Shown: positions 17,439-26,930, counted from the first letter of the stretch. The stretch: DNA of 64,000 nucleotides from JABSSA01 sp039984715 (GCA_039984715.1 JBDWUA010000014.1:1-64000); one strand, 5' to 3'. A program made the numbers and translations. The notes: generated by a model not told the origin, from the letters alone.

Positions 17439-17647
17439 GGCGGCACTAAATTGCCTCCCTTTGACACTGCAGTCCCAAAACATGAATCCTCATAGATTAA
17501 AATGACTGCAATTGCCGTTACACACAAAGCTGTCGTCGCAAAAATGGCCAGTTTCAAACTGTTTACCTGAAACTTTAGCCCCAAACCCTCGACGCTGAGA
17601 ATCGGGCGTTTTTCTTGCTTTCTGTTCGCATTAAGATTTTGTGACAT
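17420..17647 (-). CDS. Small single-pass membrane protein, 75 aa
   Basis: The ATG at 17647 has GGGGGATGAA just upstream. A TTG at 17659 is the alternative. The product has one clear membrane helix (about residues 35-57, LKLAIFATTALCVTAIAVIL) between a basic N-terminus and a short tail. I do not recognise it. It overlaps the end of the sugar dehydrogenase gene by 19 bases on the opposite strand. Real-gene status rests on the ribosome binding site and helix only. Confidence 0.45.
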   Translation of the reverse strand: MSQNLNANRKQEKRPILSVEGLGLKFQVNSLKLAIFATTALCVTAIAVILIYEDSCFGTAVSKGGNLVPPYSDIL

Positions 17648-17865
17648 TTCATCCCCCAAAGATGAGTTTCAGGCCAACACGATGGAGGGAGTTTCAGATT
17701 TCACAAATTAAAACAGAAGGTTGCCGTCAAAAGTGAACAGACAAAACAGGTACAAACCGAGAAACCACTAAATGTAGACGACTGAAACAATTCGATGAGT
17801 CCAGAATGCTGCGCCTGCAAAGGGTGATATTCAGAAATGTATAGCTGTAATGTTGAAAAGCTGCG

Positions 17866-18870
17866 TCAAACAGATAGGCGCGAACCGTGTGCACCGCGTT
17901 CACGATACGGCGTGGTGTTATAATGGGCGCGGTAGCATTTGGAAAAATGCGACGGGCTGGCAAATCCACTGGCCAAGGCAACGTTGATCACGCTCATATC
18001 TGTCTGCATCAACAAGTTCCGCGCTTTTTGCAGACGCAGTTCCATATAATACCGTTTTGGGCTGCGGTTTAGATACCGACGAAACAACCGCTCAAGCTGG
18101 CGTGTGGACATACCCACATCTTTTGCCAAGACAGAGGGGCTGATCGGTTCTTCGATATTTTGCTCCATGATTTGAATCACTTTGCTTAGCTTCGGATGAC
18201 GCACCCCAATGCGTGTCGGCACGGACAATCGTTGTGTGTCCTGGTCCGTTCGAATCGACGCATAGATCAATTGATCCGCAACGGAATTTGCCAAATCTTC
18301 GCCATGTGCATCTGCGATCAGTTTCAGCATCAAGTCGATCGATGACGTTCCACCAGCCGTCGTAATGCGTGTGCCGTCGACGATGAAAACAGATTTGGTC
18401 AGGTCGACTTCTGGGAATTCCTCAGAAAAGCTGTCCTGATTTTGCCAATGAAGCGTTGCGCGTTTTCCATCCAGCAACCCGGCCTTTGCCAAAGTATAGG
18501 CGGCAGTGCACAAACCAGCGATAAGGGGGCCTTTGCGCGACTCGCGGCGCAGCCAATTCAGTACGCGTTTCGTCGTCGCGTCTTGAATATTGATTCCACC
18601 AACCAGAAACACCAAGTCATCCCGCGACAATTCTGGCAGATCACCGTCGACCTGGAAAACCGTACCAGATGACGCCGCAATCGGGCTGCCATCTTCACTG
18701 GTGACAATCCACCTGTATAATTCACGTCCCCCCATCATGTTCGCAATCCGCAAGGAATCGAGCGCACCAGCGAAGCTAAGAAGAGAGAAATTTTCAAGTA
18801 AAACAAATACAAACCGCTGCGACTTCATGTTGTCTGAAGTTCCTTGCACGGCGCGAATTGGTGTGCTCAT
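17866..18870 (-). CDS. GlxA-family transcriptional regulator (DJ-1/PfpI + AraC)
   Basis: The N-terminal domain (about residues 16-190) is of the DJ-1/PfpI type, with the nucleophile-elbow region IAGLCTAAYTLAKAGLLDG, and probably senses a ligand. The C-terminal domain (about 215-330) is an AraC/XylS double helix-turn-helix (MSTRQLERLFRRYLNRSPKR). Known relatives (GbdR, ArgR, CdhR) control catabolism of glycine betaine, arginine or carnitine. I chose the ATG at 18870. An earlier ATG at 18939 would add 23 unmatched residues, and a later one, beginning MKSQRF, is possible. It is divergent from DAHP synthase. Confidence 0.85.
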   Translation of the reverse strand: MSTPIRAVQGTSDNMKSQRFVFVLLENFSLLSFAGALDSLRIANMMGGRELYRWIVTSEDGSPIAASSGTVFQVDGDLPELSRDDLVFLVGGINIQDATTKRVLNWLRRESRKGPLIAGLCTAAYTLAKAGLLDGKRATLHWQNQDSFSEEFPEVDLTKSVFIVDGTRITTAGGTSSIDLMLKLIADAHGEDLANSVADQLIYASIRTDQDTQRLSVPTRIGVRHPKLSKVIQIMEQNIEEPISPSVLAKDVGMSTRQLERLFRRYLNRSPKRYYMELRLQKARNLLMQTDMSVINVALASGFASPSHFSKCYRAHYNTTPYRERGAHGSRLSV

Positions 18871-19020
18871 GGTGCGTTCCCGGTCTAAAGGGCGTTCCCG
18901 TTGTTGGCCACCTTGAGCACGCACGATCATTGGCGTCAAGAGCTTGCAATTGCTCTATGGCATATACGTCATTGCTTTAGTATATCCTCAAACTCGCAAC
19001 ACTCATAGCGGAGAGAAAAG

Positions 19021-20391
19021 ATGAGCGATTGGATGAAATCTGACTGGCGCAACAAGCCCCGGATTCAGATGCCCGATTATACTGATGCCGTGGCCCTTCA
19101 GGCGGTTGAGGCGCAGCTCGCAAAGTATCCACCGCTGGTATTTGCAGGCGAGGCACGCAGGCTGAAAACACAACTGGCCGCTGCATCCCGTGGCGAAGCG
19201 TTTTTGCTGCAAGGCGGTGATTGTGCGGAAGCCTTTGACCAATTCAATGCAGATATGATCCGTGACACGTTCAAGGTCATGCTGCAGATGGCGATGGTTT
19301 TGACTTTTGGCGCAAAGGTTCCAGTGATCAAGGTTGGTCGCATGGCCGGCCAATTCGCCAAGCCGCGTTCGGCACCGACAGAAACTTTGGATGGTGTGGA
19401 ACTGCCAAGTTACCGCGGTGACATCATCAATGATTTGGCATTCACGTCGGATTCGCGAATTCCTGATCCTAAACGCATGTTGCAGGCCTACACTCAGGCC
19501 GCTGCGACCTTGAATCTATTACGTGCGTTTTCGACAGGTGGTTATGCCGATATGAATCGCGTCCATTCTTGGACGCTTGGATTTGCTGATACAGCCGAAG
19601 CTGAAAAATATCGCGAAATCGCCAATCGCATTCAAGATACGATTGATTTCATGGCGGCGGCGGGCATCGATGCCAACACAACGCACGAGTTTTCGACTGT
19701 GGATTTCTATACAAGCCACGAATCGTTGTTGCTGGAATATGAAGAAGCATTGACGCGACTAGATACAACGTCTGGTCAGTGGCTTGCGGGCTCGGGCCAT
19801 ATGATCTGGATTGGTGACAGAACACGCCAACCAGATGGTGCGCATGTGGAATTCTGCAAAGGCGTTCAAAACCCCATTGGTTTGAAATGTGGTCCAAGCA
19901 TGGAGGTCGATGACCTTAAACGCTTGATGGCGACCTTGAACCCTGAAAATGAAGCGGGTCGTTTGACCCTGATTTCACGGTTTGGCGCAGGCAAAGTGGG
20001 TGATCACCTGCCACGCTTGATCAAAGCGGTTCAGGAAGAAGGCGCTGACGTTGTTTGGGTTTGTGATGCGATGCATGGCAACACGATCAAATCGGCAACT
20101 GGCTATAAAACGCGCCCATTCCAGCAAGTTCTTACTGAAGTGCGCGAGTTTTTCGGTGTGCACCATGCTGAAGGAACAATTCCGGGTGGTGTGCATTTCG
20201 AAATGACCGGCTCGAACGTGACCGAATGCACGGGCGGCGTTCACGCAGTCAGCGAAGAAGATCTGAAAGACCGTTACCATACGGCTTGTGATCCACGCCT
20301 TAACGCCAGCCAATCATTGGAACTTGCGTTCCTCGTTGCTGAAGAATTGTCCGCTTTGCGTGGGAAGGCCCACAACAAAGTCGCCAGCTGA
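19021..20391 (+). CDS. 3-deoxy-7-phosphoheptulonate synthase, class II
   Basis: The enzyme makes DAHP from phosphoenolpyruvate and erythrose 4-phosphate, the first step of the shikimate pathway. The 456-aa length and motifs (LLQGGDCAEAFD near residue 64, GIDANTTHEFSTVDFYTSHE, VWVCDAMHGNTIKS) are those of the class II (plant-like, AroA-II) family. A GGAGAG lies before the ATG. It is monocistronic, with its own terminator. No other shikimate gene is adjacent, but an aroQ occurs at 53911. Confidence 0.94.
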   Translation: MSDWMKSDWRNKPRIQMPDYTDAVALQAVEAQLAKYPPLVFAGEARRLKTQLAAASRGEAFLLQGGDCAEAFDQFNADMIRDTFKVMLQMAMVLTFGAKVPVIKVGRMAGQFAKPRSAPTETLDGVELPSYRGDIINDLAFTSDSRIPDPKRMLQAYTQAAATLNLLRAFSTGGYADMNRVHSWTLGFADTAEAEKYREIANRIQDTIDFMAAAGIDANTTHEFSTVDFYTSHESLLLEYEEALTRLDTTSGQWLAGSGHMIWIGDRTRQPDGAHVEFCKGVQNPIGLKCGPSMEVDDLKRLMATLNPENEAGRLTLISRFGAGKVGDHLPRLIKAVQEEGADVVWVCDAMHGNTIKSATGYKTRPFQQVLTEVREFFGVHHAEGTIPGGVHFEMTGSNVTECTGGVHAVSEEDLKDRYHTACDPRLNASQSLELAFLVAEELSALRGKAHNKVAS

Positions 20392-20396
20392 CAAAA

Positions 20397-20430
20397 AAAT
20401 CGACGCGTCGTTAGTCGGCGCGTCGATTTC
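20397..20430 (+). terminator. Rho-independent terminator after DAHP synthase
   Basis: The stem AAATCGACGCG (20397-20407) pairs with CGCGTCGATTT (20419-20429). An A run on the left also allows action on minus transcripts from the PAS gene. Confidence 0.8.
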
Positions 20431-20472
20431 TGAAAACATGGTTTTTAGAGACGTGGACAAGCTTTTGGTTTG

Positions 20473-21210
20473 TCAGTCTTCGCTTTTGACAAGTCGCAAG
20501 TAAGGAGCGCCTCCGCCTTTTGTTGGCGGTTGTTTGGTTGGTGCTTCTTCAAACGGCGGCTTGTCTTCTGCAAAACCTTTGATCTGTGTGGGGATCGTTG
20601 GTTTTGGTTTGGCCGTTGGTTCGTCTTGCGAAGCAGGAGCTGTCGCGGATGCTGTTATCGGGCGAATTTTGGCGCCGACCACGTCGAAACGTCGCGGGCT
20701 ACGTCCGATGTCACCACGTGCGACGAAACACCCAAGAATTCTGCTGACATCGCCAAGGTCGCTTTTCAAGGGCAACAGGATCATGCGTGCATCCATGATC
20801 GGCTTATCACGACCTGATTCCGCTGCTAGTCGCAGTTCGCAAACTGCAGGGCGTTGAAAGACTTCTTCCAATGCGTCGCTCAATTGGCGGCGGCCAGATG
20901 GCGTGATGAACGACGTCATCGGCATGCCACGTACTTCCATCCCCATCAAATCGCTAAGATGACTGCCCGCAATCCGCAACCGCGCCATTCCAGGTGCGAT
21001 CCGTTCAAGGACGAATGTGTATTCCAACGCAGTTTCAATCCCACGCGGGTCAATCTCTGACCGCTTGGGCATCATGCGCATGCCTCGCAAGTCTTCCCAG
21101 TAACCTTCGACTTGGGAAATTGCGGAATATCCGATTTCAGTTCTGAACTCTGTCATTGCCACCACATTGTGGGGGTTTTCCCGGTGCTTGTCCATGTCTT
21201 GCTCACTCAC
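20473..21210 (-). CDS. PAS-domain protein (PAS_5 family)
   Basis: The 245-aa cytoplasmic protein has a PAS_5-type domain (about residues 20-165: YWEDLRGMRMMPKRSEIDP, then ALEYTFVLERIAPGMARLRI). This is a family typical of alphaproteobacteria, usually found without an attached output domain. A Pro/Ala/Lys-rich disordered tail (about 180-240) ends in PYLRLVKSED. The start is GTG at 21210, or the ATG at 21195. The ligand and partner are unknown. The family is also annotated only as a sensory PAS protein elsewhere. Confidence 0.8.
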   Translation of the reverse strand: MSEQDMDKHRENPHNVVAMTEFRTEIGYSAISQVEGYWEDLRGMRMMPKRSEIDPRGIETALEYTFVLERIAPGMARLRIAGSHLSDLMGMEVRGMPMTSFITPSGRRQLSDALEEVFQRPAVCELRLAAESGRDKPIMDARMILLPLKSDLGDVSRILGCFVARGDIGRSPRRFDVVGAKIRPITASATAPASQDEPTAKPKPTIPTQIKGFAEDKPPFEEAPTKQPPTKGGGAPYLRLVKSED

Positions 21211-21387
21211 TAAAGGATTGAAACTTCATTCGTCCCCGACGATCCACCCCGCCGATTTCTTCACAAGTTATAACTCAATTTAGGCTAACTCCGCTCCTAT
21301 TTTCTAAACGAATGGTTAATCACTATTCTACGACCTCTGATTGAGCTGCTTCTTGCCGCGGCTTTCCAGAGCGCGTAAGCCAAGACT

Positions 21388-22305
21388 ATGACAAAAGAAA
21401 ATGATCAGTCGAAGTTGCGGTCTATGACGGGGTTTGCGAATGCCGAAGGCAGCTTTGAGGCGTGGCGTTGGAACGCTGAGTTGCGTTCTGTGAATGGAAA
21501 AGGGCTCGATCTGCGGTTGCGATTGCCGGATTGGGTCGAAGGATTAGAGCAAGGCGCGCGCGCGTCCATGTCATCGCGATTAAAGCGCGGGAACGTCAAT
21601 TTGAACATTCGCGTATCGCGAGATGACGCGGTGGGCCAAACCGTCGTGAATTCGGCGCAACTGGATTCGGTGCTTGTGGCGCTGCGCGAGATTGAAGCGC
21701 GCGCTTTGGCAACAGGGCTGGACCTTGCCCCGTCCAGAGCCGCAGATATTGCGGTTGTGCGCGGTGTTCTGGAACAAGAGCAGGCCGACAACGCAGACAC
21801 TGGCCCGTTGAAAGAAGCGATTTTGAAAGATGTCCAAGCTTTGGTGATCGCTATGGACGACATGCGTGCAAACGAGGGCGAAGCGTTGGCGGCAATTTTG
21901 CGCGGTCAACTTGACGAAGTAAATCGTCTGACCAATGCAGCCGCCGATTTGATTGAAGCCCGCAAAGATAAAATGAGCGCGCAGTTAAAGGTGAACCTCA
22001 CGCGGGTGCTGGATGGGGCACCGGGCGCTGATCCGGATCGTGTGGCGCAAGAATTGGCGATGATTGTCGTCAAAACAGATGTGACCGAGGAACTGGATCG
22101 GTTAAAGGCACATATCTCGGCGGCGACGTCTTTGATTGACGATGGCGGCGGTGTTGGTCGGAAACTGGATTTTCTGATGCAAGAATTCAATCGCGAGGCA
22201 AACACTTTGTGCTCAAAGGCGCAAAACAATGACCTGACAACGATTGGTCTGGATCTCAAAGCAGTCATCGACCAAATGCGTGAACAAGTCCAGAATGTGG
22301 AGTGA
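21388..22305 (+). CDS. YicC-family endoribonuclease
   Basis: The 305-aa protein has the YicC N-terminal domain (RSMTGFANAEG at residue 12) and the C-terminal DUF1732 domain (REANTLCSKAQNNDLTTIG near the end). YicC is a divalent-metal endoribonuclease that takes part in small-RNA turnover in E. coli. It is directly followed by gmk, 4 bases after the stop, a frequent pairing in proteobacteria. The operon continues through the carbonic anhydrase-like gene. Confidence 0.92.
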   Translation: MTKENDQSKLRSMTGFANAEGSFEAWRWNAELRSVNGKGLDLRLRLPDWVEGLEQGARASMSSRLKRGNVNLNIRVSRDDAVGQTVVNSAQLDSVLVALREIEARALATGLDLAPSRAADIAVVRGVLEQEQADNADTGPLKEAILKDVQALVIAMDDMRANEGEALAAILRGQLDEVNRLTNAAADLIEARKDKMSAQLKVNLTRVLDGAPGADPDRVAQELAMIVVKTDVTEELDRLKAHISAATSLIDDGGGVGRKLDFLMQEFNREANTLCSKAQNNDLTTIGLDLKAVIDQMREQVQNVE

Positions 22306-22309
22306 TGGT

Positions 22310-22948
22310 ATGATCCAAAGACGCGGGCTTCTTATCATTCTTTCGTCGCCATCAGGTGCTGGCAAATCCACTTTGGCAAAACGCATGCGAAATTGGGACA
22401 AGGACATTGCGTTTTCTGTGTCTGCGACGACGCGCGCACCGCGCAATGGTGAAACAGATGGCGCTGATTATCATTTCATCTCGGAACACGAATTCAAGAC
22501 GATGGTGATTGATGGCCAAATGCTGGAACATGCGCATGTCTTCGGCAACTTTTACGGATCTCCGCGACCGCCCGTTGAAGAGGCGATTTCGCAAGGCCGC
22601 GATGTTTTGTTCGACATCGATTGGCAAGGCGCGCAGCAAATTCGAAATTCCGAACTTGGACAGCACACATTATCCATTTTCCTTTTGCCGCCTTCCATCA
22701 AGGAATTACGCAAACGGCTTGAAGGGCGCGGGCAAGACGATGAAAGCGTCATTTCCAAGCGGATGCAGCGCAGTTGGGATGAGATCAGTCATTGGGATGG
22801 GTATGATTTCGTACTGGTCAACGATGATCTGGACGCCACCGAAGCGCAACTGAAAACCATAATAGAAGCGACCCGTTTGCGGCGTCTTCAGCAACCCGAT
22901 CTGACGACGCATGTGCGCCAATTGCAGACCGAATTCGAGGATATGTAA
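22310..22948 (+). CDS. gmk: Guanylate kinase
   Basis: Gmk phosphorylates GMP to GDP with ATP. The ATG at 22310 follows GTGGAG and gives 212 aa, the normal size. The in-frame start at 22244 lies inside yicC and is rejected. The P-loop SSPSGAGKST is at about residues 9-18 and the GMP-binding segment is SVSATTRAPRNGE with DYHFI after it. The stop overlaps the next gene's ATG (ATGA-type), so translation is coupled. Confidence 0.96.
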   Translation: MIQRRGLLIILSSPSGAGKSTLAKRMRNWDKDIAFSVSATTRAPRNGETDGADYHFISEHEFKTMVIDGQMLEHAHVFGNFYGSPRPPVEEAISQGRDVLFDIDWQGAQQIRNSELGQHTLSIFLLPPSIKELRKRLEGRGQDDESVISKRMQRSWDEISHWDGYDFVLVNDDLDATEAQLKTIIEATRLRRLQQPDLTTHVRQLQTEFEDM

Positions 22949-23469
22949 TGACCTTTTATGCCTTGGGTGACAAACAGCCGACGATTGATCGTGACACATG
23001 GGTCGCCCCGGATGCCAATCTGATTGGTGATATCGTGTTGGAAGCTGCATCTAGCGTTTGGTTTTGTGCAACATTGCGCGGTGACAACGAGACCATCACA
23101 GTGGGGGCAGGGACGAATGTTCAAGAGAACTGTGTGTTCCACACCGATCTTGGGTTTCCGCTGACAATTGGGCGCAATTGCACGATCGGCCACAAGGTGA
23201 TGCTGCACGGTTGTTCGATCGGTGACAATTCACTGATTGGAATGGGCGCGACCATCCTGAACGGCGCGAAAATAGGCAGTAATTGCCTGATTGGCGCTGG
23301 GGCTTTGATCACAGAAGGCAAAGACATCCCAGATGGTAGCCTTGTCATGGGCACACCGGGTAAAGTTGTGCGCAGTTTGGATGCGGATGCGATCAAAATG
23401 CTTGAGGCGTCCGCGCTTCATTATCAAGACAACATGCGGCGCTTTCGCGCGGAATTGCGAGTGATTTAA
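22948..23469 (+). CDS. Gamma-carbonic anhydrase-like protein
   Basis: The 173-aa left-handed beta-helix protein belongs to the gamma-CA/PaaY-YrdA group. Hexapeptide repeats run through the centre, and zinc-ligand histidines are visible in ENCVFHTD, IGHKVMLHG and nearby. Family members reversibly hydrate CO2 or are structural homologues without activity, and sequence does not decide. It overlaps gmk and the next gene by 1-4 bases, so it is part of a four-gene operon. Confidence 0.88.
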   Translation: MTFYALGDKQPTIDRDTWVAPDANLIGDIVLEAASSVWFCATLRGDNETITVGAGTNVQENCVFHTDLGFPLTIGRNCTIGHKVMLHGCSIGDNSLIGMGATILNGAKIGSNCLIGAGALITEGKDIPDGSLVMGTPGKVVRSLDADAIKMLEASALHYQDNMRRFRAELRVI

Positions 23470-24653
23470 TGCGCAACGATAAAGGAACTCTTTTACGGCC
23501 AGATCCATTGCCGGACAGTGCCAGCTATCCGGTGGTGACACCTTTGTCGCCTTCTGTGGTCTATGGGTCGGACACGCCTGACATGCTGGATCAGCAATAT
23601 GATGGCGATTTGCATGGATATACCTACAGTCGTGAAGGCCACCCCAACGCCGATGTCGTTGCCAAACGCGTCGACCGCCTTGAAGGGGCGCCGCATTTGG
23701 GTGTTGTCACTGGGTCGGGTATGGCGGCCGTGTCTGCGGTTCTTTTGGGACTGACGCGACCAGGTGATCATATCATCGGAAGCAATCAGCTTTATGGTCG
23801 GACCATGCGTCTGATGAACGATGATCTGCCTCGGCTGGGTATGCACACCAGTCTGGTGGATGTGGGCAATGTTGACGCGGTGCGTGATGCCCTGCGCCCA
23901 GAAACGAATATGATCATAGTCGAGGTTGTGTCGAACCCGACATTGCGTGTTGCGGATATGGATGGGTTGGCACAGCTTGCGCGCGAGAAAAACGTGACAC
24001 TGGTTGTCGATAACACGTTTACAACGCCGCGCAGTTACCAACCGTTTGCCCATGGGGCAGACATCGTCATCCATTCTTTGACAAAACTGTTGTCGGGGCA
24101 TTCGGATGCGATGCTTGGTTATGTCGCTGCACGTGACGCGGATGTGCTGGATCGATTGCGCGTTTTTTCGGTGACCACGGGCCTTACCCCAAGTCCCTTT
24201 GATTGCTGGATGACAGAACGCGGTATGCTGAGTTTTGACTTGCGGTTTGATCGTGCGCAAAGCAGTGCAAAAATGCTGGCGGATTTCTTAGCGGAACAAA
24301 GCGGCGTGACGCGCGTCATTTATCCCGGACGTGATGATCACCCGGATCACAAGCGCGCCAAGGATCTGTTGGGTGATCAGTTCTGCAACATGGTCAGTTT
24401 TGAAATTGAAGGTGGTCGGGCCGCTGCCAACGCGTTTTCTCGGGGCGCAACCGGTTTGGCCTTTGCGCCAACATTGGGGGATGTGGGGACAACCGTGTCG
24501 CATCCCGCGTCATCCTCGCACCGAGCTTTGACAGAAGACCAACGTGCAGCATTGGGAATGAGCGAAGGGTTCTTTCGGATTTCCGTCGGATTGGAAAACC
24601 CGGATGAGTTATGCGCCGCCTTTGCCCGAGGTCTTGCCGCGCTAAAGGACTGA
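23469..24653 (+). CDS. Trans-sulfuration enzyme family PLP protein
   Basis: The 394-aa enzyme belongs to the Cys/Met metabolism PLP family (cystathionine gamma-synthase, cystathionine beta/gamma-lyase, methionine gamma-lyase). The PLP lysine is Lys206 in HSLTKLLSGHSD. The YSREGHPNADVV segment (about residue 52) and VVDNTFTTP are family signatures. The exact reaction is not decided by sequence. The ATG overlaps the preceding stop. Its end lies 8 bases before the phoR ATG, so the transcript may run into phoR. Confidence 0.87.
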   Translation: MRNDKGTLLRPDPLPDSASYPVVTPLSPSVVYGSDTPDMLDQQYDGDLHGYTYSREGHPNADVVAKRVDRLEGAPHLGVVTGSGMAAVSAVLLGLTRPGDHIIGSNQLYGRTMRLMNDDLPRLGMHTSLVDVGNVDAVRDALRPETNMIIVEVVSNPTLRVADMDGLAQLAREKNVTLVVDNTFTTPRSYQPFAHGADIVIHSLTKLLSGHSDAMLGYVAARDADVLDRLRVFSVTTGLTPSPFDCWMTERGMLSFDLRFDRAQSSAKMLADFLAEQSGVTRVIYPGRDDHPDHKRAKDLLGDQFCNMVSFEIEGGRAAANAFSRGATGLAFAPTLGDVGTTVSHPASSSHRALTEDQRAALGMSEGFFRISVGLENPDELCAAFARGLAALKD

Positions 24654-24661
24654 CAAGACCG

Positions 24662-25723
24662 ATGAGCACGCAGGATCTGGACAACATAATGGCGGCCGTT
24701 CCTTTGCCTGCTATCGCGATAGATCAGTGGGACGTGATCATTGCGGCCAATGCGGACGCTGCCACGTTGATCAATCCAAACATGGTGGGCCGGAACTATG
24801 TCACCATGCTGCGCCAACCTGCGTTGCTGGATACAATCGAGGCCACCTTACAAGACGGGAAATCCCGACGTTCGCGTTACTTTTCCAATGATGGCGGGCA
24901 GGGCACGACATTTGACGTAAGTTGCCGCGTCATGCCCAACAGCACAAAAGGCAGCGAAGCTGTACTGTTGTGCTTTTCCGACATTTCGCTTTTGCAACAA
25001 GCCGGGCAAATGCGCCGTGATTTCGTGGCCAATGTCAGCCACGAATTGCGTACTCCGTTGACTGCATTGATTGGGTTTATTGAAACGCTGCGTGGACCGG
25101 CGCGCAATGATCCAAAGGCGACCGACAAGTTTCTGAACATCATGCAAGGCGAAGGCGAACGGATGAACCGCCTTGTGGGGGATTTGTTATCGCTTAGCCG
25201 GGTGGAGGGGGATGAACGTGTTCGTCCAACGACGCAGATTGAATTGATCGAACACTTGGATTCGATCATGCGCACGATGGGGCCGTTGGCGCAGGATGCA
25301 CAGGTCGCGTTGGAACTGGATTGTGATGTCGCAAAGGTTGAAATGACGGCGGATGCGGATCAGTTGACGCAAGTGTTCACAAATCTGATTGAAAACGCGA
25401 TCAAATATGGCGGCTCTGGCAAGCGCGTTGTTTTGCGTGTCCGTGCATCAGAACGCGACGCGGTGTTACGCACAAAGGGTGTGTGTGTCCAAGTGATTGA
25501 TTATGGCCCGGGGATCGATCCCGTTCATCTGCCGCGCCTGACGGAACGCTTTTACCGGGCGGATGATCACCGCAGCCGAGCGCTTGGCGGTACAGGTCTG
25601 GGGTTGGCCATTGTCAAACATATCATCAATCGGCATCGGGGACGATTGCGGGTCGAAAGCGAATTGGGGCAGGGGGCGACGTTCACTGTTTTGATGCCCA
25701 TCGACAGTTTTTTGGCCGTTTGA
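24662..25723 (+). CDS. phoR: Phosphate-regulon sensor histidine kinase
   Basis: PhoR phosphorylates PhoB when phosphate is scarce. The ATG at 24662 gives 353 aa; the in-frame start at 24611 lies within the upstream gene. A PAS domain (about 5-105) leads to the HisKA box FVANVSHELRTPLTALIG with His127, then N box LIENAIKYGG, G1 DYGPGID and G2 GGTGLGLAIVKH. No transmembrane helix is visible, unlike E. coli PhoR, so it is predicted soluble or recruited through PstSCAB-PhoU. The Pho box follows 17 bases after its stop, and pst-phoU-phoB lie downstream. Confidence 0.9.
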   Translation: MSTQDLDNIMAAVPLPAIAIDQWDVIIAANADAATLINPNMVGRNYVTMLRQPALLDTIEATLQDGKSRRSRYFSNDGGQGTTFDVSCRVMPNSTKGSEAVLLCFSDISLLQQAGQMRRDFVANVSHELRTPLTALIGFIETLRGPARNDPKATDKFLNIMQGEGERMNRLVGDLLSLSRVEGDERVRPTTQIELIEHLDSIMRTMGPLAQDAQVALELDCDVAKVEMTADADQLTQVFTNLIENAIKYGGSGKRVVLRVRASERDAVLRTKGVCVQVIDYGPGIDPVHLPRLTERFYRADDHRSRALGGTGLGLAIVKHIINRHRGRLRVESELGQGATFTVLMPIDSFLAV

Positions 25724-25740
25724 CCCCAAGTAAACAGCGG

Positions 25741-25769
25741 CTGTCATAAAACTGTTACGTGAGTGTCAC
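25741..25769 (+). promoter_or_regulatory. Pho box upstream of pstS
   Basis: Three 7-bp direct repeats occur at 11-bp spacing: CTGTCAT (25741), CTGTTAC (25752) and GTGTCAC (25763). This matches the PhoB binding-site consensus, two or more CTGTCAT-like units with 4-bp spacers. It lies 84 bases before the pstS ATG and should make pst-phoU-phoB phosphate-starvation inducible. Confidence 0.88.
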
Positions 25770-25852
25770 AAAAGGATAGCACAGCGACCTTAGATGGTTG
25801 TTCAAGGGCCCCGGTCGGGGATCCGCTTTGGGATGACATACAGGAGTTACTC

Positions 25853-26893
25853 ATGTCATTTGTGAATTTATCCACTTCGGTTCTGGCGTTGTCGGCAATT
25901 GCGGCGACTTCTGCGGTTGCGCGCGATCAGGTGCAAGTGGCCGGATCGTCCACTGTTCTGCCTTACGCCTCTATCGTGGCAGAAGCGTTCGGCGAGAATT
26001 TTGATTTTCCCACGCCTGTTGTTGAATCTGGCGGGTCTTCCGCTGGCCTCAAGCGGTTTTGCCAAGGTGTCGGGACAGAACACACAGATATCGCCAACGC
26101 ATCGCGCAAAATCCGTGAAAATGAAATCGCAGTCTGTGCTGAAAATGGTGTGAGCGAAATCATCGAAGTGCGTATCGGCTTTGACGGTATCGTATTTGCG
26201 TCGCAATTTGACGGTCCAGATTACACGACCTTTTCGCAATCAGATATTTTCAACGCTTTAGCGCCCAAAGTCTTGGTTGATGGTAAACTGACCGACAATC
26301 CGTACACGCAGTGGTCAGATTTTAACCCCGATCTTCCTGCCGAAGACATATTGGCTTTCATTCCGGGGACCAAGCACGGCACGCGCGAAGTCTTTGAGGA
26401 AAAGGTGATTGCAGCGGGATGTGAAGCCACAGGCGCGTTTGAAGCGATGATCGCGAGTGGTATGTCAGAACACGACGCCGAAGATTCTTGCCTTGAGGTC
26501 ATGACCGACGGTCGTTCTGTCGATATTGACGGCGATTACACAGAAACGCTTGCCTCGATCGATGCCAATACAAACGGTATCGGTGTGTTTGGACTGGCGT
26601 TTTACGAGAACAACACAGACAAGTTGAAAGTCGCAACAATGGCTGGTGTCGAACCAACCACAGAAACGATTTCGACTGGTGAATATCCTGTGTCGCGTCC
26701 TTTGTATTTCTACGTCAAAAAGGCGCATATTGGTGTGATCCCCGGATTGAAAGAATTCACAGAATTCTTTGTCGCTGACGAGATCGCTGGCGAAGACGGC
26801 CCTTTGGCATCCTATGGGTTGGTGTCAGATCCTGATTTGACTGAAACACAAGATGTTGTTTTCGACGAACAGGTCATCGGTGCTGGCAATTAA
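25853..26893 (+). CDS. pstS: Phosphate ABC transporter substrate-binding protein
   Basis: PstS binds periplasmic phosphate for the PstCAB channel. The ATG at 25853 has CAGGAG upstream and starts a signal peptide (about 1-22), giving 346 aa. An upstream in-frame start at 25763 lies inside the Pho box and is rejected. The mature N-terminus QVQVAGSSTVLPYA and SGGSSAGLKRFCQG are phosphate-binding segments, and GTKHGTREVFEEKV is a third. This is the longer alphaproteobacterial PstS type. Confidence 0.93.
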   Translation: MSFVNLSTSVLALSAIAATSAVARDQVQVAGSSTVLPYASIVAEAFGENFDFPTPVVESGGSSAGLKRFCQGVGTEHTDIANASRKIRENEIAVCAENGVSEIIEVRIGFDGIVFASQFDGPDYTTFSQSDIFNALAPKVLVDGKLTDNPYTQWSDFNPDLPAEDILAFIPGTKHGTREVFEEKVIAAGCEATGAFEAMIASGMSEHDAEDSCLEVMTDGRSVDIDGDYTETLASIDANTNGIGVFGLAFYENNTDKLKVATMAGVEPTTETISTGEYPVSRPLYFYVKKAHIGVIPGLKEFTEFFVADEIAGEDGPLASYGLVSDPDLTETQDVVFDEQVIGAGN

Positions 26894-26930
26894 GTGGTCG
26901 GACAGGTCGGTTTGAAGGTCTGAAAAAACA

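Noticed and set aside
23493..24260. 255-aa open frame on minus
   Set aside because: Antisense shadow of the PLP enzyme gene, His/Arg-rich as expected for a shadow.
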